DNA of 64,000 nt from Mariannaea sp. PMI_226 (GCA_024336345.1 JANFOG010000003.1:3106501-3170500); one strand, 5' to 3'; counted from the first letter of the stretch, positions 21,911 to 34,484 are shown. Numbers and translations: made by a program. The notes: generated from the sequence alone by a model not told the origin.

Positions 21911-23496
21911 CTAGAGTATCAATGGCTGAACACCCTGAGGGTTCCAGAACACCTCTCCAGGGTCTAGCTCCGCCTTGAGCTTTTGTAGGCGCGGTAGGTT
22001 ATCTCCCCAGTATAGTCTCTGAGCAGTCTTACCGTCTTGTTCGGTGTCTATATAATTTGGATACATCCCCCATTCGCCATGTGCCATTAGGTTTGTAATG
22101 CTTTGTCTATGGCTTTTCACTGTTTCCAATCTCTCACTTTTGACGTACCCGTTGGAGCCCGTGGCTACAAAGGAGAAAACCAGTGACTTGTCCCTATGAA
22201 CAAAAGCTGTGGCAGATGGTGCGATTTTGCCAACAGCTGACAAATCGCCACCATGAAACTTGAGTACCGAGGATGTATGCTCCTCAGTCCTTGATAATAG
22301 CTCCTCTGTAAACGATTGTAACTGGGGATGTGTGAGTTCATGGGATACGAGGCCCGTAGCATAAAACGTCAATGGCTGCAGGACGTGATTATTGTCAGTT
22401 TCGATTCGACAGGGGAGGGGTCAATTTTTGCATACCTTATATGGTTCTGTTTGGTTAAAAGTGTCTCCATGAGCAAAATGTTGTAACCCTTCAATCCATC
22501 CTCTTGTGCTCATATAATCTGTTGTTGCGCCTATGCTGTCCAGGAACTGATGAACAACCGCTTGCAGAGCATCGCGTTTACCACTATACATTCCTTCAAT
22601 GGTCCAGCGAGACCCGCCTACGACAAGAAACATATTAAGCTCCCTTGGAGCCATGAACGCAAACTTTTGCAATGCTTCTAAACCCTCCCATGCATATGTT
22701 CTATTCCATGACAGCATGGCTCTAAATGGTGTGATGTGGGTGGGCGCCTCGAAGGTGTTGAACTCGAACTCGGCGACAATTCCGAACGACGAACCTGCGC
22801 CCCTAAGAGCCCAAAACAGATCAACATTCTCGGTGGCAGAGCATCTAACAAGGGTACCATTGGCCAAGACCACTTTAGCACCTATTAACCAGTCAAGCGT
22901 GAGGCCATGGCTTCGAGACACCATACCATATCCGCCATGCAAGACGTGACCTGCAATGCCAACACTACATACTAAGTCAGATAAAACTTGATACGTAGCA
23001 TATATTGAAATTGACTAGCTTACCTCGGACATGATCCATGGGCTATTGCCCTATGACCTTGGTTATATAGTTCTGTTGCAATGTGCCCCAGACGAGCACC
23101 AGGTTGAATATTGGCACTGTTATCTCGATTGAGAGTAACTCTATACATCTGGTGCAGTGCGATAACCAAGTGTCCATTCTCACCTCCCAGCCCAAATGAT
23201 CCAAGGCTATGGCCGCCTGCTTTTGCAGTCACGCGAAATCGGCTCTCTACACCGCAAAGGACTGCAGCCTGGATTTGGGGTATCGATTGCGGGATCGCGA
23301 CCACAGCAGGGATGTAACTCAGCCGTGGGTTGAAAGGTGTGATTTCTTGATGCCAGTTAGGTGAGCTTCGAGTGACATGAGGCACTTCCTCGCTGGCGAG
23401 ACAGGATTTTAAAGCATTTTGCGACTTGTCAAGTGAAAGGCTGCGACATGAGACTGCAGGGAGACATGCCATCAAGTATAAAATCCGATTTAACAT
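21911..23496 (-). CDS. AA7-type FAD oligosaccharide oxidase (berberine bridge enzyme-like)
   Basis: Three exons, 23024-23496, 22436-22964 and 21911-22375, join in phase to about 488 residues. A hydrophobic N terminus (MLNRILYLMACLPAVSC) indicates secretion. The FAD-binding PCMH domain holds AKAGGHSLGSFG, with H96 as the 8-alpha histidyl site. C156 in HGSCPSVGIAGHV is the 6-S-cysteinyl site, 60 residues later, as in glucooligosaccharide oxidase (H70/C130). Both being present predicts a bicovalent flavin and an open carbohydrate-binding cleft. The BBE C-terminal segment ends LKAELDPGEVFWNPQG. Family reaction: oxidation of the reducing-end sugar to a lactone with H2O2 release. Exact substrate unknown. 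Upstream and downstream genes are unrelated. Confidence 0.9.
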
Positions 23497-25233
23497 ACTG
23501 TCTGGCGTGTTGGTTACGCTGACTTTGGAGAGAGTTGGAGGTGAGATGACAACGTCTCTGCGTGTGTGGTTATAGCCAAATGGTCAAAAGGAGACTCTCG
23601 ACAGAACGCCTTCCGTATGAAATAAAAATATATTCGTATTCTACGTTTACACAAAGATATAGAAACAGACGAAGGGGTTGGGGCAAGGCCGCCTGCGGTT
23701 TGTGCATATCGCATATTTAGCAATGTGTTTTAGATACCTCGCATGGTGATCGCGTCTTTACTACCGTATATTTCCTACCAATTGCAAAGAGTGATTTGCA
23801 TCGCAGTGAATGAGACACTGCTCAAGTTGCGGTAAGGTGACCAGCTAGGTGACGTTGGATAACACCTGGCGCCAACAAAAGATCTATGAACTGAGTCAAA
23901 ATGGTGGATGGCAATGAAGAGATTCATCGTAATACAACAGTGTCAAGAGAACGGGTAATTCCACATTATGTCTGGTCCTAGACTTGTCGTCATCCTTCAC
24001 GGCCCGTGGTTGGGCTTTTTGGTTGCGTTTTGTTTCTTGTCCAATAGTAGTCTTGATAAACCAAATGGAGTCTGATGATTGACCATAAATACTATCCTTC
24101 AATAAGTTGTGAAATATTTGTTTGAAGTCTAGTTTATGAGTCCTCCTCAATACCGCCGAGACATCTTTATGCTCCTAAGATAGAAAAACCGGTTTGATTT
24201 GCATTATTTCTGTCTCAGGAATGATATCAAACATGTTGCATTGCGTAGGTCCTGTAATACCAGAACAATTATGTCTCACTACCCCCCTCCGCCATGGTAT
24301 CTAAAGGGGAATTATCTCAAAACAAAAAAAAAAAAAAAAAAAGGTAACGCGCTCGAGGCATCCTCACCTACCTCAGCTGTCTCAATACAATTATTACATG
24401 GGCAGCATCGCCCAACACTCAACCGGCAGACTCCGATCCGTTGCTTCGATTTTGGTAGGACTAGAATGACGTATCTTCCGGGATTTTACAAAGCTCACTT
24501 GACACGAGTTTGCGCATTCCCCCGCAAAGTCATAAAATTAGCACCACGGTATTATCTACCCAACCACATTATGACCCTCGCGAATAAGTGTGGATATCAT
24601 CCCAACGAGCACCGCACCTTGGGGAAAAGACAGCATAACAAAAGACGCAGCCAGACAACATAGCAGAGCAGTAGGCGGTACCTTATCTTACCTTACTTAC
24701 ATGAGTATCGGCCCTGGAGGAGGGGGAGGGGTCACGAGGTTGCACTGTCCAGTAGTGGGGTCCCCTGCACCGCGGTCCGGCCATAGGGCGTCCTCAGGCC
24801 CAATGAGAATCGTTTCCGCCCGCTGGCGCCCACTGGCGGCTCCAATACTATTGGAGGCTTCTTCTTCCTCCACAGTCTGTCCTGTCATGGAGATTGGCCA
24901 TGGAGGCACTGTACTCTAGGTAGTGTACTGTAGGCTACTCCATTCAGCGGTTGACAGTTGTGGGAAGTAGGAAGCCCGATAATCGGTTCCATGCGATGCG
25001 ATACCCGTTTTGGATCCGGCATTCTGCGGAGTTTGGTCTCGTAATCAGATAGTCTACGTCGTGAGTCGCAACTCACCTACATTACAAGGCAATATATTCC
25101 TACCTTTTGTCCAAGCAAACCTCCTTCAAGTAACACACCTCAAACAAAAGACAACAAGTTCAATATCACCATCACCTCACAACATACATCCCTTCATTCA
25201 ATTACATATAAAATATTCTTAACACCACAAAAA
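23497..25233. other. Intergenic; promoters of two divergent genes
   Basis: No convincing coding frame. The stretch lies between the oxidase (minus) and the amidotransferase gene (plus) and so contains both promoters. An A-run marks 24324-24342. A C/A-rich 5' leader with CAAACAAAAGACAACAAG precedes the ATG at 25234. Confidence 0.5.
24324..24342. repeat. Poly(A) tract
   Basis: An uninterrupted run of about 19 adenines in intergenic DNA. It is not preceded by coding or retroelement-like sequence, so I read it as a simple homopolymer. Confidence 0.8.
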
Positions 25234-26137
25234 ATGACTCGCTCCTTTCGCCTCGCCGTGTTGGAATGCGACACACCTGTTCCTCCAGTCCTGGAAGCTC
25301 GTGGGACTTACAGTGAAGTCTTTCGCCGACTCTTGACCAGCGGCAAGGAGGGCCTGGGTGCGAGAGGCAACGAGGTTGAGTTGGAGATTTCCAGATACGA
25401 TGTTGTCGCCACCCAGGCGTACCCCAACCCCGAGGAGATTGACGGCCTCTGGTTAACCGGAAGCAGTACGTTTTCTTTGACAAGGATGATTTTCTTGCCA
25501 TGCCACCAAATCAAACGCGGCATCACTTGCTAACTCAGGTTTTCTAGAGCACTGCTCGTTCAGCGATGAGACTTGGATTGTCTCTCTCGTTGAGTTCGTC
25601 AAGAAGATCCTCACCACCACAAAGGTCCCAGTTGTAGGCATTTGCTATGGCCACCAAATCATCAGCCGTGCCCTTGGAGCAAAGGTCGCTGTGAGCCCTG
25701 GCGGCTGGGAGATCTCAGTCGACAAGATCGATCTCAATGAGCATGGCCAGAAGTTGCTTGGAACTTCAACAATTGTAAGACGCATCAAACCCCCCCCCCC
25801 TTGGTAACAGGCTCTTCAATTCGCTGACATTTCTGGATACACTCAGTCACTGCATCAGATGCACCGAGACGCAGTCCTGGAAGTTCCCGAAGGCGCCGTA
25901 AGCCTGGGCAGCAGCCCGGCCTGCGAAATCCAGGGACTCTACCAGGCTGGTCGTTTCATCTCGTTCCAGGCGCACCCTGAATTTGACGAGTTCATCATGA
26001 AGAATATTCTCAAAGTGAGACACGACCAAGGAATCTTCAACGACGCCATGTTCGAGGATGGTACAACAAGGGCCTCAAAGCATCATGACGGAGTTTTGGT
26101 GGCAACCGCAATTTGGAACTTCCTTTTGGCGAATTAA
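25234..26137 (+). CDS. Class I glutamine amidotransferase-like protein
   Basis: Exons 25234-25465, 25539-25774 and 25847-26137 give about 252 residues. The GATase1 fold is shown by the oxyanion-strand motif DGLWLTGSS near residue 75, the nucleophile elbow VVGICYGHQII with C113, and FQAHPEF with H199 and E201, so the triad is complete. It resembles the stand-alone fungal amidotransferase-like proteins related to GMP synthase glutaminase domains and yeast YLR126C, which act on glutamine or gamma-glutamyl compounds. The physiological substrate is not known. No targeting signal. An 11-base C-run (25790-25800) lies in the second intron. Convergent with the Zn2Cys6 gene downstream. Confidence 0.9.
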
Positions 26138-26630
26138 ATCACACATTACGATAAGATAGCATTAGATACCAATAGATGTAAAAATCATCGAGCGAGTTTG
26201 CGGAATTCATAACTACCATGCATCGATCATAACACGGCATGCTGATCATCCTGACTTGCTATCCTTACACAAAGTAGATAAAAGGCAGAAGGATTTGTAG
26301 CAAAAAAAGAAAACGCCTAGTCAGAATAAGACTAGGATAGGGTATATTAATCCGTCATACCAAATGAAATCGTTAAATCCAGGGCTCGCAAGCTCGATAC
26401 GTGAGTATCTACAGCTGATAAATTCCGTCAACCAATTCTCCGCAATATATAAGCAATTCGAACTAAACCTCGTCGAACATAGAAAGCCGTGCATGGGCTC
26501 ACTGTAGTACTCGCGTTGATGCAAGCGCTATTCCCAAGCATGCACGGAAGTTTTGGGAACAACCACTTGGGGGCATTTATATTCTCCGTGTGCGTTGGAG
26601 AGATGCTGGGTGTTTTACCCACTACCGCTC
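26138..26630. other. Convergent 3' spacer
   Basis: DNA between the ends of the amidotransferase gene and the minus-strand regulator. It is AT-rich, with no coding signal, and is presumed to hold both 3' UTRs. Confidence 0.55.
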
Positions 26631-28548
26631 TTATGCGAATGATATCCACGTCTGGTGGTCTCGCATCGCCTTGCACAATGTCCACGGGCTAATCTCATCG
26701 ATAGGTTGCCTCCATACATGCTCTAAGAGCACCAGTGTTTCTCTCATGTTTCCGAGACCTATTGTATCAATCATTGTCTGCAGTCGCAGTCGCAGAACTT
26801 GCTGAACCGCTAGGTCAGACGTGCAGCAGCCGATCACCGCGAGGGGCCAACATAGACTGGTATTGACCCTCACGTTGGCAGGGAGCTGGCCCATCAACGT
26901 GACTGCATCAGAGACAGCGGCATTCATGACGGCATGGTGGGATGAATTCTCCAAGTGTTGGTGGGGTGTGCCTAGCATGGTCCATAGGTATAACAGCACT
27001 GCTTGCTTGAAGATGAGGCCGGCAAGCCTTGAATATGGGGTAACAGACTGGTCAGGGAAAAACGCCATTGTTTGTGCCTGTAACAACCCGAACGTGACGA
27101 TATTGTCAGGTGATGGAGCCACTGGCTGGCCATCCACCACAGCCATCATGTTTTGGCCAAGATGAAAGATTTGAGGAATAAGCACAAGAAGCTCAAGCCA
27201 GCACCCGCATAGTTGTCCAACGTACTTCCTCTGCACAAGAGACGTGGCCAACTGCTCAATATCTGGGCTGAGCAGGGGCTCTGAGCTGAAATGCGGATCG
27301 ATCGATATCATGCTTGAAGCTGCAATGTGCATATAATATTCTATGAGGAAGTCTGGCAAATCGTCAAACTGTTCGGACTTTGGCCGTGACAGCAATAAGG
27401 TCAGTAAGGACTTTGATGCTGTGAGATGATCGAAAACAGTGCCATGGATATCTCCTCGGGCAACCTAAATAAATTCTAGTTAGCTTCTGAGTGATACAGG
27501 CTTTGTTCTTCATATTATCACAAACCTCTGTGAGGCACAGAATGAGACTCCCGACCGTCAACACGAGAGTATTCTCTTCTTTTCCTGACATGTACTCATC
27601 GACAACATTTCGGAACATTCGCAGCGAATCTGTGTAGTACCGCTGGGCAATCTGATTGGACGGTTGCTGTTCTTCAGCTGCATGGCGATGTGCTGCGCTC
27701 TGGGCAAGGATGAGATGCAACACGAGTGGGTTTGAGAAGCCAAGAGGGATCAGCTTCGCGATGAAGGGGTTCACTTCAGTGGAACCATTTCCCATGCTGT
27801 TCGCCGTCCGCGACAGGTAGTAGCTGAGAAGCTCATAGGATTGGTGTCCATGCTCAGGCATCATAGGCATCTGCACAGTGAGTCCCGAGTTCATAAACGG
27901 GGTCTCAGCTGTTGAGAGCGGTGGGGGGACAACCGCGAGGGCCAGGGCATCAAGTTCGCTGTCATCGTAGTCAAAGATGGGCGGAGCAGCGGATACAGAA
28001 TCGGCCGAAGTTGATGAGTGACTTGATGACGGAGTAGGAGACGGCTGAACAGACTGGTCATCGGCCTCGGGCATGTCCGTATCCTCGGAGGTCGGGCTCG
28101 GAGAGGAGCCGTCCCCTCCGGCCATGTCTGATGGTGATGGGGCCGTGGGGGACCGTCCAGTGGCCACTAGAGTGGGCTGCATGTCCGGATCAGCGCCCGG
28201 CGTCGGACATACTTGCAGCGGACGATGAGTCTCCCGTTGTCCATGTGGCTCATCTGCCTGATACAGCTGCTGCTGCTGCCGTCTCTCGGGTTCATTCGAC
28301 GCTGCTCCCAGGGATATCGATGTCCTTGGAGACCGGGGTAACGTGTTGCTGGCTCCAGAGGAAGCGGCAGAAACCGAACCCGTGCGCTTCTGAGACTTGG
28401 CAGAGTCAGAAGTATCGGGTGGCCAGTTGCATTCGAGCTTGTTCCGCCTGCAGCCGCTGCATATGGGTTTCTCCTCGTTGCACTTCTTCTTACGGCGGCG
28501 GCAAGTGAAACAGCCCGTCCTGCTCCGGATGATGGGCATGGGCCTCAT
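26631..28548 (-). CDS. Zn2Cys6 transcription factor
   Basis: Exons 27526-28548 and 26631-27464 (61-nt intron) give about 618 residues. The binuclear zinc cluster is at the N terminus: C13-x2-C16-x6-C23-x6-C30-x2-C33-x6-C40 within RTGCFTCRRRKKKCNEEKP. A long disordered linker rich in Ser, Pro, Gln and Asp (about 45-190) follows. The C-terminal half is an alpha-helical fungal regulatory domain ending in WTLCKAMRDHQTWISFA, typical of the Fungal_trans_2 group. It should be a nuclear DNA-binding regulator of CGG-type sites; targets are unknown. It is divergent from serine hydroxymethyltransferase across 1.2 kb. A role in the glycine genes is only a guess from position. Confidence 0.93.
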
Positions 28549-29178
28549 TCTTTCAAGAGCTCATATGCCAGCAAATAAGCACCTACACGTAAACGAAAAC
28601 CGTCAGGCTGCAAAACTGGTGACAAGCCAGAATTGTCAGCGAGAGCCCCAATATTCCGGCTGGGCTTGGCTGGGGCGGGGTGAGGGCCTGGGATGTTGAA
28701 ATGGCGTTATCCTGAGTCAATGGGGCCACGCGGTTAAGGAGAAGACACAGCGCGGCAACAGGCTGTGAGCAGGCGTTGGGCAAATCAAGGGCGCACACGA
28801 GGCGCACAACCGCCTGGTTGAGAGTGAAGGAACACTTGGAGCAAACAAAAGCCAAACGCGCGGGGCCGGGGGGCCTCGGGGGATCGGTGAATGAATAAGT
28901 GGAGGATGGAGAGAGCCGAACGAACAACGAACGACCTCGTGTGAAGCTTCAAGATACTGGAGATCGGGGGTGGGGAAAGAGAGAGCCAAAGCAAGGATTC
29001 GTCTGACGTCTAAGAAGGGGAAGTGACAAAATCCACTCAGCTCAGTTTGTGAGCTACCCTATACCGAGGCGAGGGGCGGACCCCGGAGTGTCACAGACCC
29101 CCGCCCGCGCTTCTTATCGGCGGTCCCAGCACCAGCGCGCTTACGTATGTAGTCCAGTGTGTCCATGGTAGCACAGTG

Positions 29179-29227
29179 GAAGGGGAAGTAGAAGTGGAAG
29201 TAGAAGTGGAAGTGGAAATGGAAGGGG
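29179..29227. repeat. GGAAGT/AGAAGT purine repeat
   Basis: Imperfect hexamer repeats (GGAAGT, AGAAGT, GGAAAT) form a purine-only strand about 0.55 kb before SHMT. It is a polypurine tract; any regulatory role is unproven. Confidence 0.7.
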
Positions 29228-29504
29228 ACTAGGGGACACACCAGGGGGAGGGTTGTCACAAGCCTAAATGGTTTCGACTGCAGAACGCCACTTAAGGCAA
29301 GCTAAGGCAACATTGAGCGATGTACTGTACACTGGCAAGTCACTAAGAGTTCCGTGACTAACCTGGTCCCCTCCCTCAAGGTACCGATTGCATGTACCGC
29401 ACCGATGATATGCTGTGGGCTGCAAGCTATGAGATTTTTGTTGCCTTTCGGTTGACCCCGGTTTTCTTTTTGCTGCCCATCCAGATCCTCCCAGATCCCC
29501 CCCC

Positions 29505-29527
29505 CATCGCCATCGCCATCGCCATCA
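29505..29527. repeat. CATCGC hexanucleotide repeat
   Basis: Nearly four perfect CATCGC units preceded by a run of about nine Cs, some 250 bp upstream of the SHMT start. Confidence 0.75.
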
Positions 29528-29775
29528 CCTTCGGACGCTGTCCCGAGGCCGAAATGGGGCGCAACTGAAAATGCGCCAGTGAATGTACTTGTCTGGAAGT
29601 TGCTGCATCCGCAGCTTCTGTGGAGCACACCCCCGGGACAAGGAGTGTGACGTTGTTAGTCTTGCACTTAATAGATCAAATTGCGACCTGCACCCTCTCT
29701 CTCTTTCCCTTACGGAGTTTTCTGGTGTGTTGTTTTGGTTGTGAATTTCCTATCATCATCATCATATCTTCTACA

Positions 29776-31527
29776 ATGTTGGCCTCGCGAGCTCTTCGAC
29801 AATCTCGGTCAAGCCTCCAAGGGAAGCTAGCTTCCGTGAGAGCTGCCAGCTCATACGCTTCTCACTCTAAGGTGAGATAGTCCTCCCCCACGGTTATCAG
29901 AATTGGAGAACATCGCATATACTAACTTCTGCTTGTGTACAGCTTTTGGGCTCTACTCTTCAAAATGGCGACCCCGAAATTCATGCCATCCTCAAGCGTG
30001 TAAGTCAATGGTTTGACTATTACATCCAATGCAACATATATGGAAAGAAACCAAACAATGGCTGATTGACTGACACCCAATTGCAGGAAGAGAAACGTCA
30101 AAACCACTTCATCAACCTGATCCCCTCTGAGAACTTCACTTCTCGTTCCGTTCTCGATGCGCTGGGCAGTGTTATGCAGAACAAGTACTCTGAGGGCTAT
30201 CCCGGAGCTCGTTACTACGGTGGAAACGAACACATTGATGAGGCAGAGCGTCTGTGCCAGAAGCGCGCTCTCGAGGCTTTCCACCTGGACCCTGAGCAAT
30301 GGGGTGTCAACGTCCAACGTAAGTCAATTGATCTTTGACTGTCCCTCATTCCCAAATGTACACGCCCCTTCTCATACTGACAATCGATGTTTGGGAATAG
30401 CTCTCTCCGGCTCGCCTGCCAACCTCTGCGCCTACTCGGCGCTTCTCAACACCCATGAGCGCATCATGGGCCTTGACCTACCCCACGGTGGCCATCTGTC
30501 CCACGGCTACCAGCTCCCTCACAAGAAGATCTCCATGATCTCCAAGTACTTCGAGACTTTCCCCTACCGACTATCCGAGGAGACCGGTCTGATCGACTAC
30601 GACAAGCTTCACGAGAATGCGCTGCTCTACCGGCCCAAGATCATCATCGCCGGTACTTCGGCCTACTCCCGCCTGATCGACTACAAGCGCATGCGTGCCA
30701 TCTCCAATGACGTTGGCTCTTACCTCCTCGCCGACATGGCGCACATTTCCGGCCTCGTCGCTGCCGGCGTCATCCCCTCACCTTTCGAATTCGCCGATGT
30801 CGTCACTACTACAACCCACAAGTCCCTGCGCGGCCCCCGAGGTGCCATGATCTTCTTCCGCAAGGGCGTGCGCAGCGTCGACAAGAAGGGCAAGGAGGTC
30901 CTGTACGACCTCGAGAACCCAATCAACCAGTCCGTCTTCCCTGGCCACCAGGGCGGCCCCCACAATCACACCATCACTGCGCTTGCCGTGGCTCTTCGCC
31001 AGGCCCAATCGGCCGAGTTCAAGGAGTACCAGCAGACGGTGCTGTCCAACGCGCAAGCCTTCGCTAGCCGCCTCGGCAACGGCCTCGGCTACAAGCTCGT
31101 TTCGGGCGGCACTGACAACCACCTGGTGCTCGTCGACCTCAAGCCCAAGGGCATCGACGGCGCCCGCGTCGAGCGAGTGCTGGAGCTGTGCGGCATCGCC
31201 AGCAACAAGAACACGGTTCCCGGTGATGTCTCGGCGTTGAAGCCCGGTGGTCTTCGGCTGGGCACGCCCGCCATGACGACTCGAGGCTTTGGCGCGGCCG
31301 ACTTCGAGCGCGTGGCCGATATTGTGGACCGGGGAGTCCAGATTACGCTGGCGGTGGACAAGCAGGCCAGGGAGGCGGCCAAGGCCAAGGGCGTCAAGAA
31401 CCCCGCGACGGTGAAAGCGTTCCTGGCCCACCTCGGAGACGGCGCTGAGGTCCCTGAGATTGGGGCTCTGCGAAAGGAGGTGGAGGAGTGGGTTGGCGAG
31501 TTCCCCCAGCCCTGGCTGGAGGCTTGA
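29776..31527 (+). CDS. SHM1: Serine hydroxymethyltransferase, mitochondrial
   Basis: Exons 29776-29871, 29943-29999, 30087-30318 and 30401-31527 give about 503 residues. The first exon is an Arg/Ser-rich presequence without acids ([20 protein letters not shown]), which predicts mitochondrial import. The PLP enzyme core is complete: [38 protein letters not shown] and [13 protein letters not shown], with the Schiff-base lysine at K269. It interconverts serine plus tetrahydrofolate with glycine plus 5,10-methylene-THF. Inside mitochondria it uses the methylene-THF made by the glycine cleavage complex, two proteins of which are encoded 1.7 and 3 kb downstream. A dense G+C-rich, highly biased coding sequence in exon 4 suggests strong expression. 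Confidence 0.97.
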
Positions 31528-33226
31528 GAGGGAGGGGGGGAGATGAAGAGGCTACGCGATCAAGCTAGCTAGAGAGACAGTAGAGCATAGATTCTGCAAA
31601 CCAAAAAAATGTAATGCGGGGGAGGATCTTCTTTGACGGAAATAAACAGCTAAGAGCTTAGTATGAGCATTGTTTCTTTTTTAAAATATATCATTTATCC
31701 AATGCACTCTCTATCTATCTAACAATGCTATCACCTAGACGTATAATGTAATTGAATTATGGGAATAGTTGCATACCAACTATTGAACACAGCTGGTATG
31801 TGTAGCGAACTCGGTAGTGATTTCAATTGATCGCACAACCCTGGAAAACAAAAGTCCGTCCTGACAAGGATGCCCGCCAATCGAACTCGTCATGACTACT
31901 GTCCCTGGTAAGATAGCTACCGCTCCAGCCATTAATTGATTCTCCGGACCGTGGAAAGCTCAGTCTCCGTCCGTATCTTTCGGTGTAGAAATGCTTCGGC
32001 TCATTCTGCCGGACCCGCAGGTCGTCGCAATGCACTGCAGTAAAGGAGAGAGAGGTACAGTACAATGCAAGTACGGAGCACGGAGTACAGCACCACCGGG
32101 GGGGGAGGTGGTTGTCTGGGAAATAGGAGTCCGTCCGGCGTTGCGGCGTAGCTACTCCGTGTTTTGGCCCAGACTTTTTTTTTCTGCCTGGTCACCCGGA
32201 CGGACGCAGGCTGCCATTGGGCTTTCCCCGGATTGAGAAAAGCACCGTGATAGCTGGCTTCCTACCTGGGCATGCAAGTCCAGCTACATACAGTGCCTAG
32301 TGCACTTGTTTTCAGGGGTTCTTGGGAGGGAAGAGATATCGCGCGCCATGTACACTCATGAAAGCGAGTTTCTCGGGACTGCCTCCATTTTTCCCTTCGT
32401 TTTTCCCCTCCCCTCCCCCCCACCTCAATTCGTTCGTCATTGACCCCGCGTTAATCCTTGGCGGGGGGAGGAGATACATATTTGCGCCGAGGAAGCAAGT
32501 ACTATCTACTTCTTGCTCCGAGGTGGAGCCTCGATCATTGGACCCCGCATAGCGGGGTCCTGAGAGGCATGGGCTTGCAGATTGCAGCGCGGCTCGGACC
32601 ACCATTGGTCAGTGAAATTCTAGAAACGCCACCGTGGCGGATCTGGTACGTGGTTCACAGTACCTGGGCGCCCGCCCCTCCGAGGTTGCGTTTCCGCGGC
32701 CCGTGTCCTGGGCTCCGCATATGTGGGCAAGGAATGTACGTGGTGTCATGATACCTTGGAGCCCTTACTTTTTATTCCATGGCTTTTTTTCCCTTCTGAT
32801 GTGCCATGGTACTGTACATGCCGCGCCTCCGCTGAAGCAATTCGGGAGACAAACTTGTCGCAACGGCAACTGAGGAGATGGGCTGGATGACCTCTGAACT
32901 CGCATAGATGACTAGTGAGCGGGGCAGCAGCGTGTAGACCCGCGTACAGTAGATCTATCTTGGTTGGAAGCCCCTTGCATCCTCCCGAAGTGTGAGACAC
33001 TGGGCTCAGCGCTCCGAAGAGGGCTGGCAGATAGATAGGTAGGTAAGGTAGCTAGCTAATTAGTCTTCCACGATCGCCGGATGCCCAACCGAAGCTTTCC
33101 CTCTGCATCCCCAGCTCCTCTCTCATCCAAAGGGCTCTCTCTCCTTCAATCTACATCACTTATCATCACACAAGAAGCTTCAATTGATTCAATTCATCGC
33201 ACATCACCCACATCAAAAGAAAAACA
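31528..33226. other. Intergenic between SHMT and GCVH
   Basis: 1.7 kb without a coding gene. It contains the SHMT 3' UTR, G-runs (32095-32110, 32461-32472) and TAGGTAGGTAAGGTAG words near 33035-33055. The last 60 bases before the H-protein ATG are CA-rich. The segment 31869-31930 has a vaguely tRNA-like look that fails structural tests (see rejected items). Confidence 0.5.
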
Positions 33227-33905
33227 ATGGCTTCACTCTTTGCTCGTCGGGCTCTCACCGCCCTACCCAAGGCTGCGCCCGTCTTCCAGCTCCCTGTGAA
33301 GACTGCCCCTCGAGCTATCTTCTCGGCCGTTTCCCGAGTGCGCTTCTACTCTGACCGTACGATCCTCCTACCTGCGAGGGAGAAAAAAAAAAGGGCTCAC
33401 TCGCAATACGTGATCTGGCAGCTAATTGATCTAAATAGTTCCTTCTGACCTGAAATACACCAAGGAGCATGAGTGGTTGAGAAAGTCGGGTGGTAACAAG
33501 TGTAAGTTCAATTGATCCAAGTTTTATATAATTCAGACAGAGAAAAGGCACAGAGTTCGCTGACGCAATTCTAATTGAATTCTAGACACCCTTGGCATCA
33601 CCGACAAGGCCCAGAAGGACCTTGGAGAAATCGTCTACGTCGAGTCTCCCGAGGTCGGCACCTCGTTCGAGGCTGAGGAAGCAATTGGCAGCATTGAGTC
33701 CGTCAAGGCCGTCGCCGAGATCTTCATTCCTGTGGCTGCCAAGATCACGGCCATCAACGAGTCCCTGAGCGATGAGCCCGAGCAGCTGAACAACGATCCC
33801 TATGGCGACGGCTGGCTTGTCGAGGTCGAAGTTGCCAACGAGGCCGATGTGCAGTCCCTGCTAACCAAGGACCAGTACGAGGCCTTCCTCAAGGAGGATG
33901 AGTAG
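33227..33905 (+). CDS. GCV3: Glycine cleavage system H protein, mitochondrial
   Basis: Exons 33227-33356, 33439-33501 and 33586-33905 give 170 residues. A presequence of about 43 residues (MASLFARRALTALPKAAPVF) is basic and free of acids. The mature part starts at KYTKEHEWLR and includes GITDKAQKDLGEIVYVE and the lipoyl site SIESVKAVAEIF, with K105 as the lipoylated lysine. A GDGWLVEV strand and an acidic C terminus complete the H-protein fold. The lipoyl arm carries the aminomethyl group from P protein to T protein and then electrons to L protein in the matrix. It is convergent with the P-protein gene, 579 bp away, so two complex partners are adjacent. Confidence 0.97.
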
Positions 33906-34484
33906 AGCTCATGAAGGAGATGCAAAGCAAAGGAGGGGGGTTTCAATTTTTTTTTAGTCAGCCTGGGAAAAAGCCTGAAAGCATGAAAATAATTAATCGT
34001 TAAATTTTTATCCCACTTGTGTGTTTTTTTCCTCATCATTTATCTACTGTAGTGTGCATCACATTTGTCTGTCTCTCCAATTGCCAATGCCTAGCTTTTT
34101 ACACTCAACCAACAATTTAGCCTATCCGCTAAATATAGGCGAGTGAAAGTGAAGACGCAGCACTTTTCTTAGAACGTCACAGGTTTCAAGTTGCACGAAG
34201 GGAAATTTTTTTTCTTTAAACTCTTTTTGGTGTATATCAAAAGAAACCAAAAAACATGCAATTTTATTCGTTGAGTGTATCTAACATTAAATGCTCGTTG
34301 AAATGCGCCCGTCATGATGTTGAATATATTCCGGCCTCCAAAAAAATGATGGCAGGTCCCAAATCCCACTCCCGCTAATTAATGAGCTCCCCCTCCTTCG
34401 TCAACATTTTACTTTCATTCGTTTCGTCTTTTTTTTTGGTTCTTAATTTTCTCTTTGTCCGTTTTTTTTTTCTCTATCCGATTC
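33906..34484. other. Convergent 3' spacer between GCVH and GCVP
   Basis: AT-rich DNA with several T-runs on each strand (33949-33956, 34205-34212, 34431-34438, 34462-34470), fitting two facing 3' UTRs and polyadenylation regions. No coding signal. Confidence 0.65.

Larger units (their letters stand above)
28549..29775. other. Divergent promoter region, Zn2Cys6 gene / SHMT
   Basis: 1.2 kb between divergently transcribed genes. It contains two simple repeats, listed separately, and G+C-rich blocks near 28850-28870 and 29070-29110. The last 100 bases are a CT-rich leader followed by ATC repeats just before the SHMT ATG. Confidence 0.6.

Noticed and set aside
30778..31431. 217-codon minus-strand frame
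   Set aside because: Antisense to SHMT exon 4, which is very G+C-rich and codon-biased; no independent evidence for a gene.
31869..31930. tRNA-like segment on the minus strand (GTTCGATT and GGTAGCTA words)
   Set aside because: The T-stem and acceptor stem do not pair, so no cloverleaf forms.
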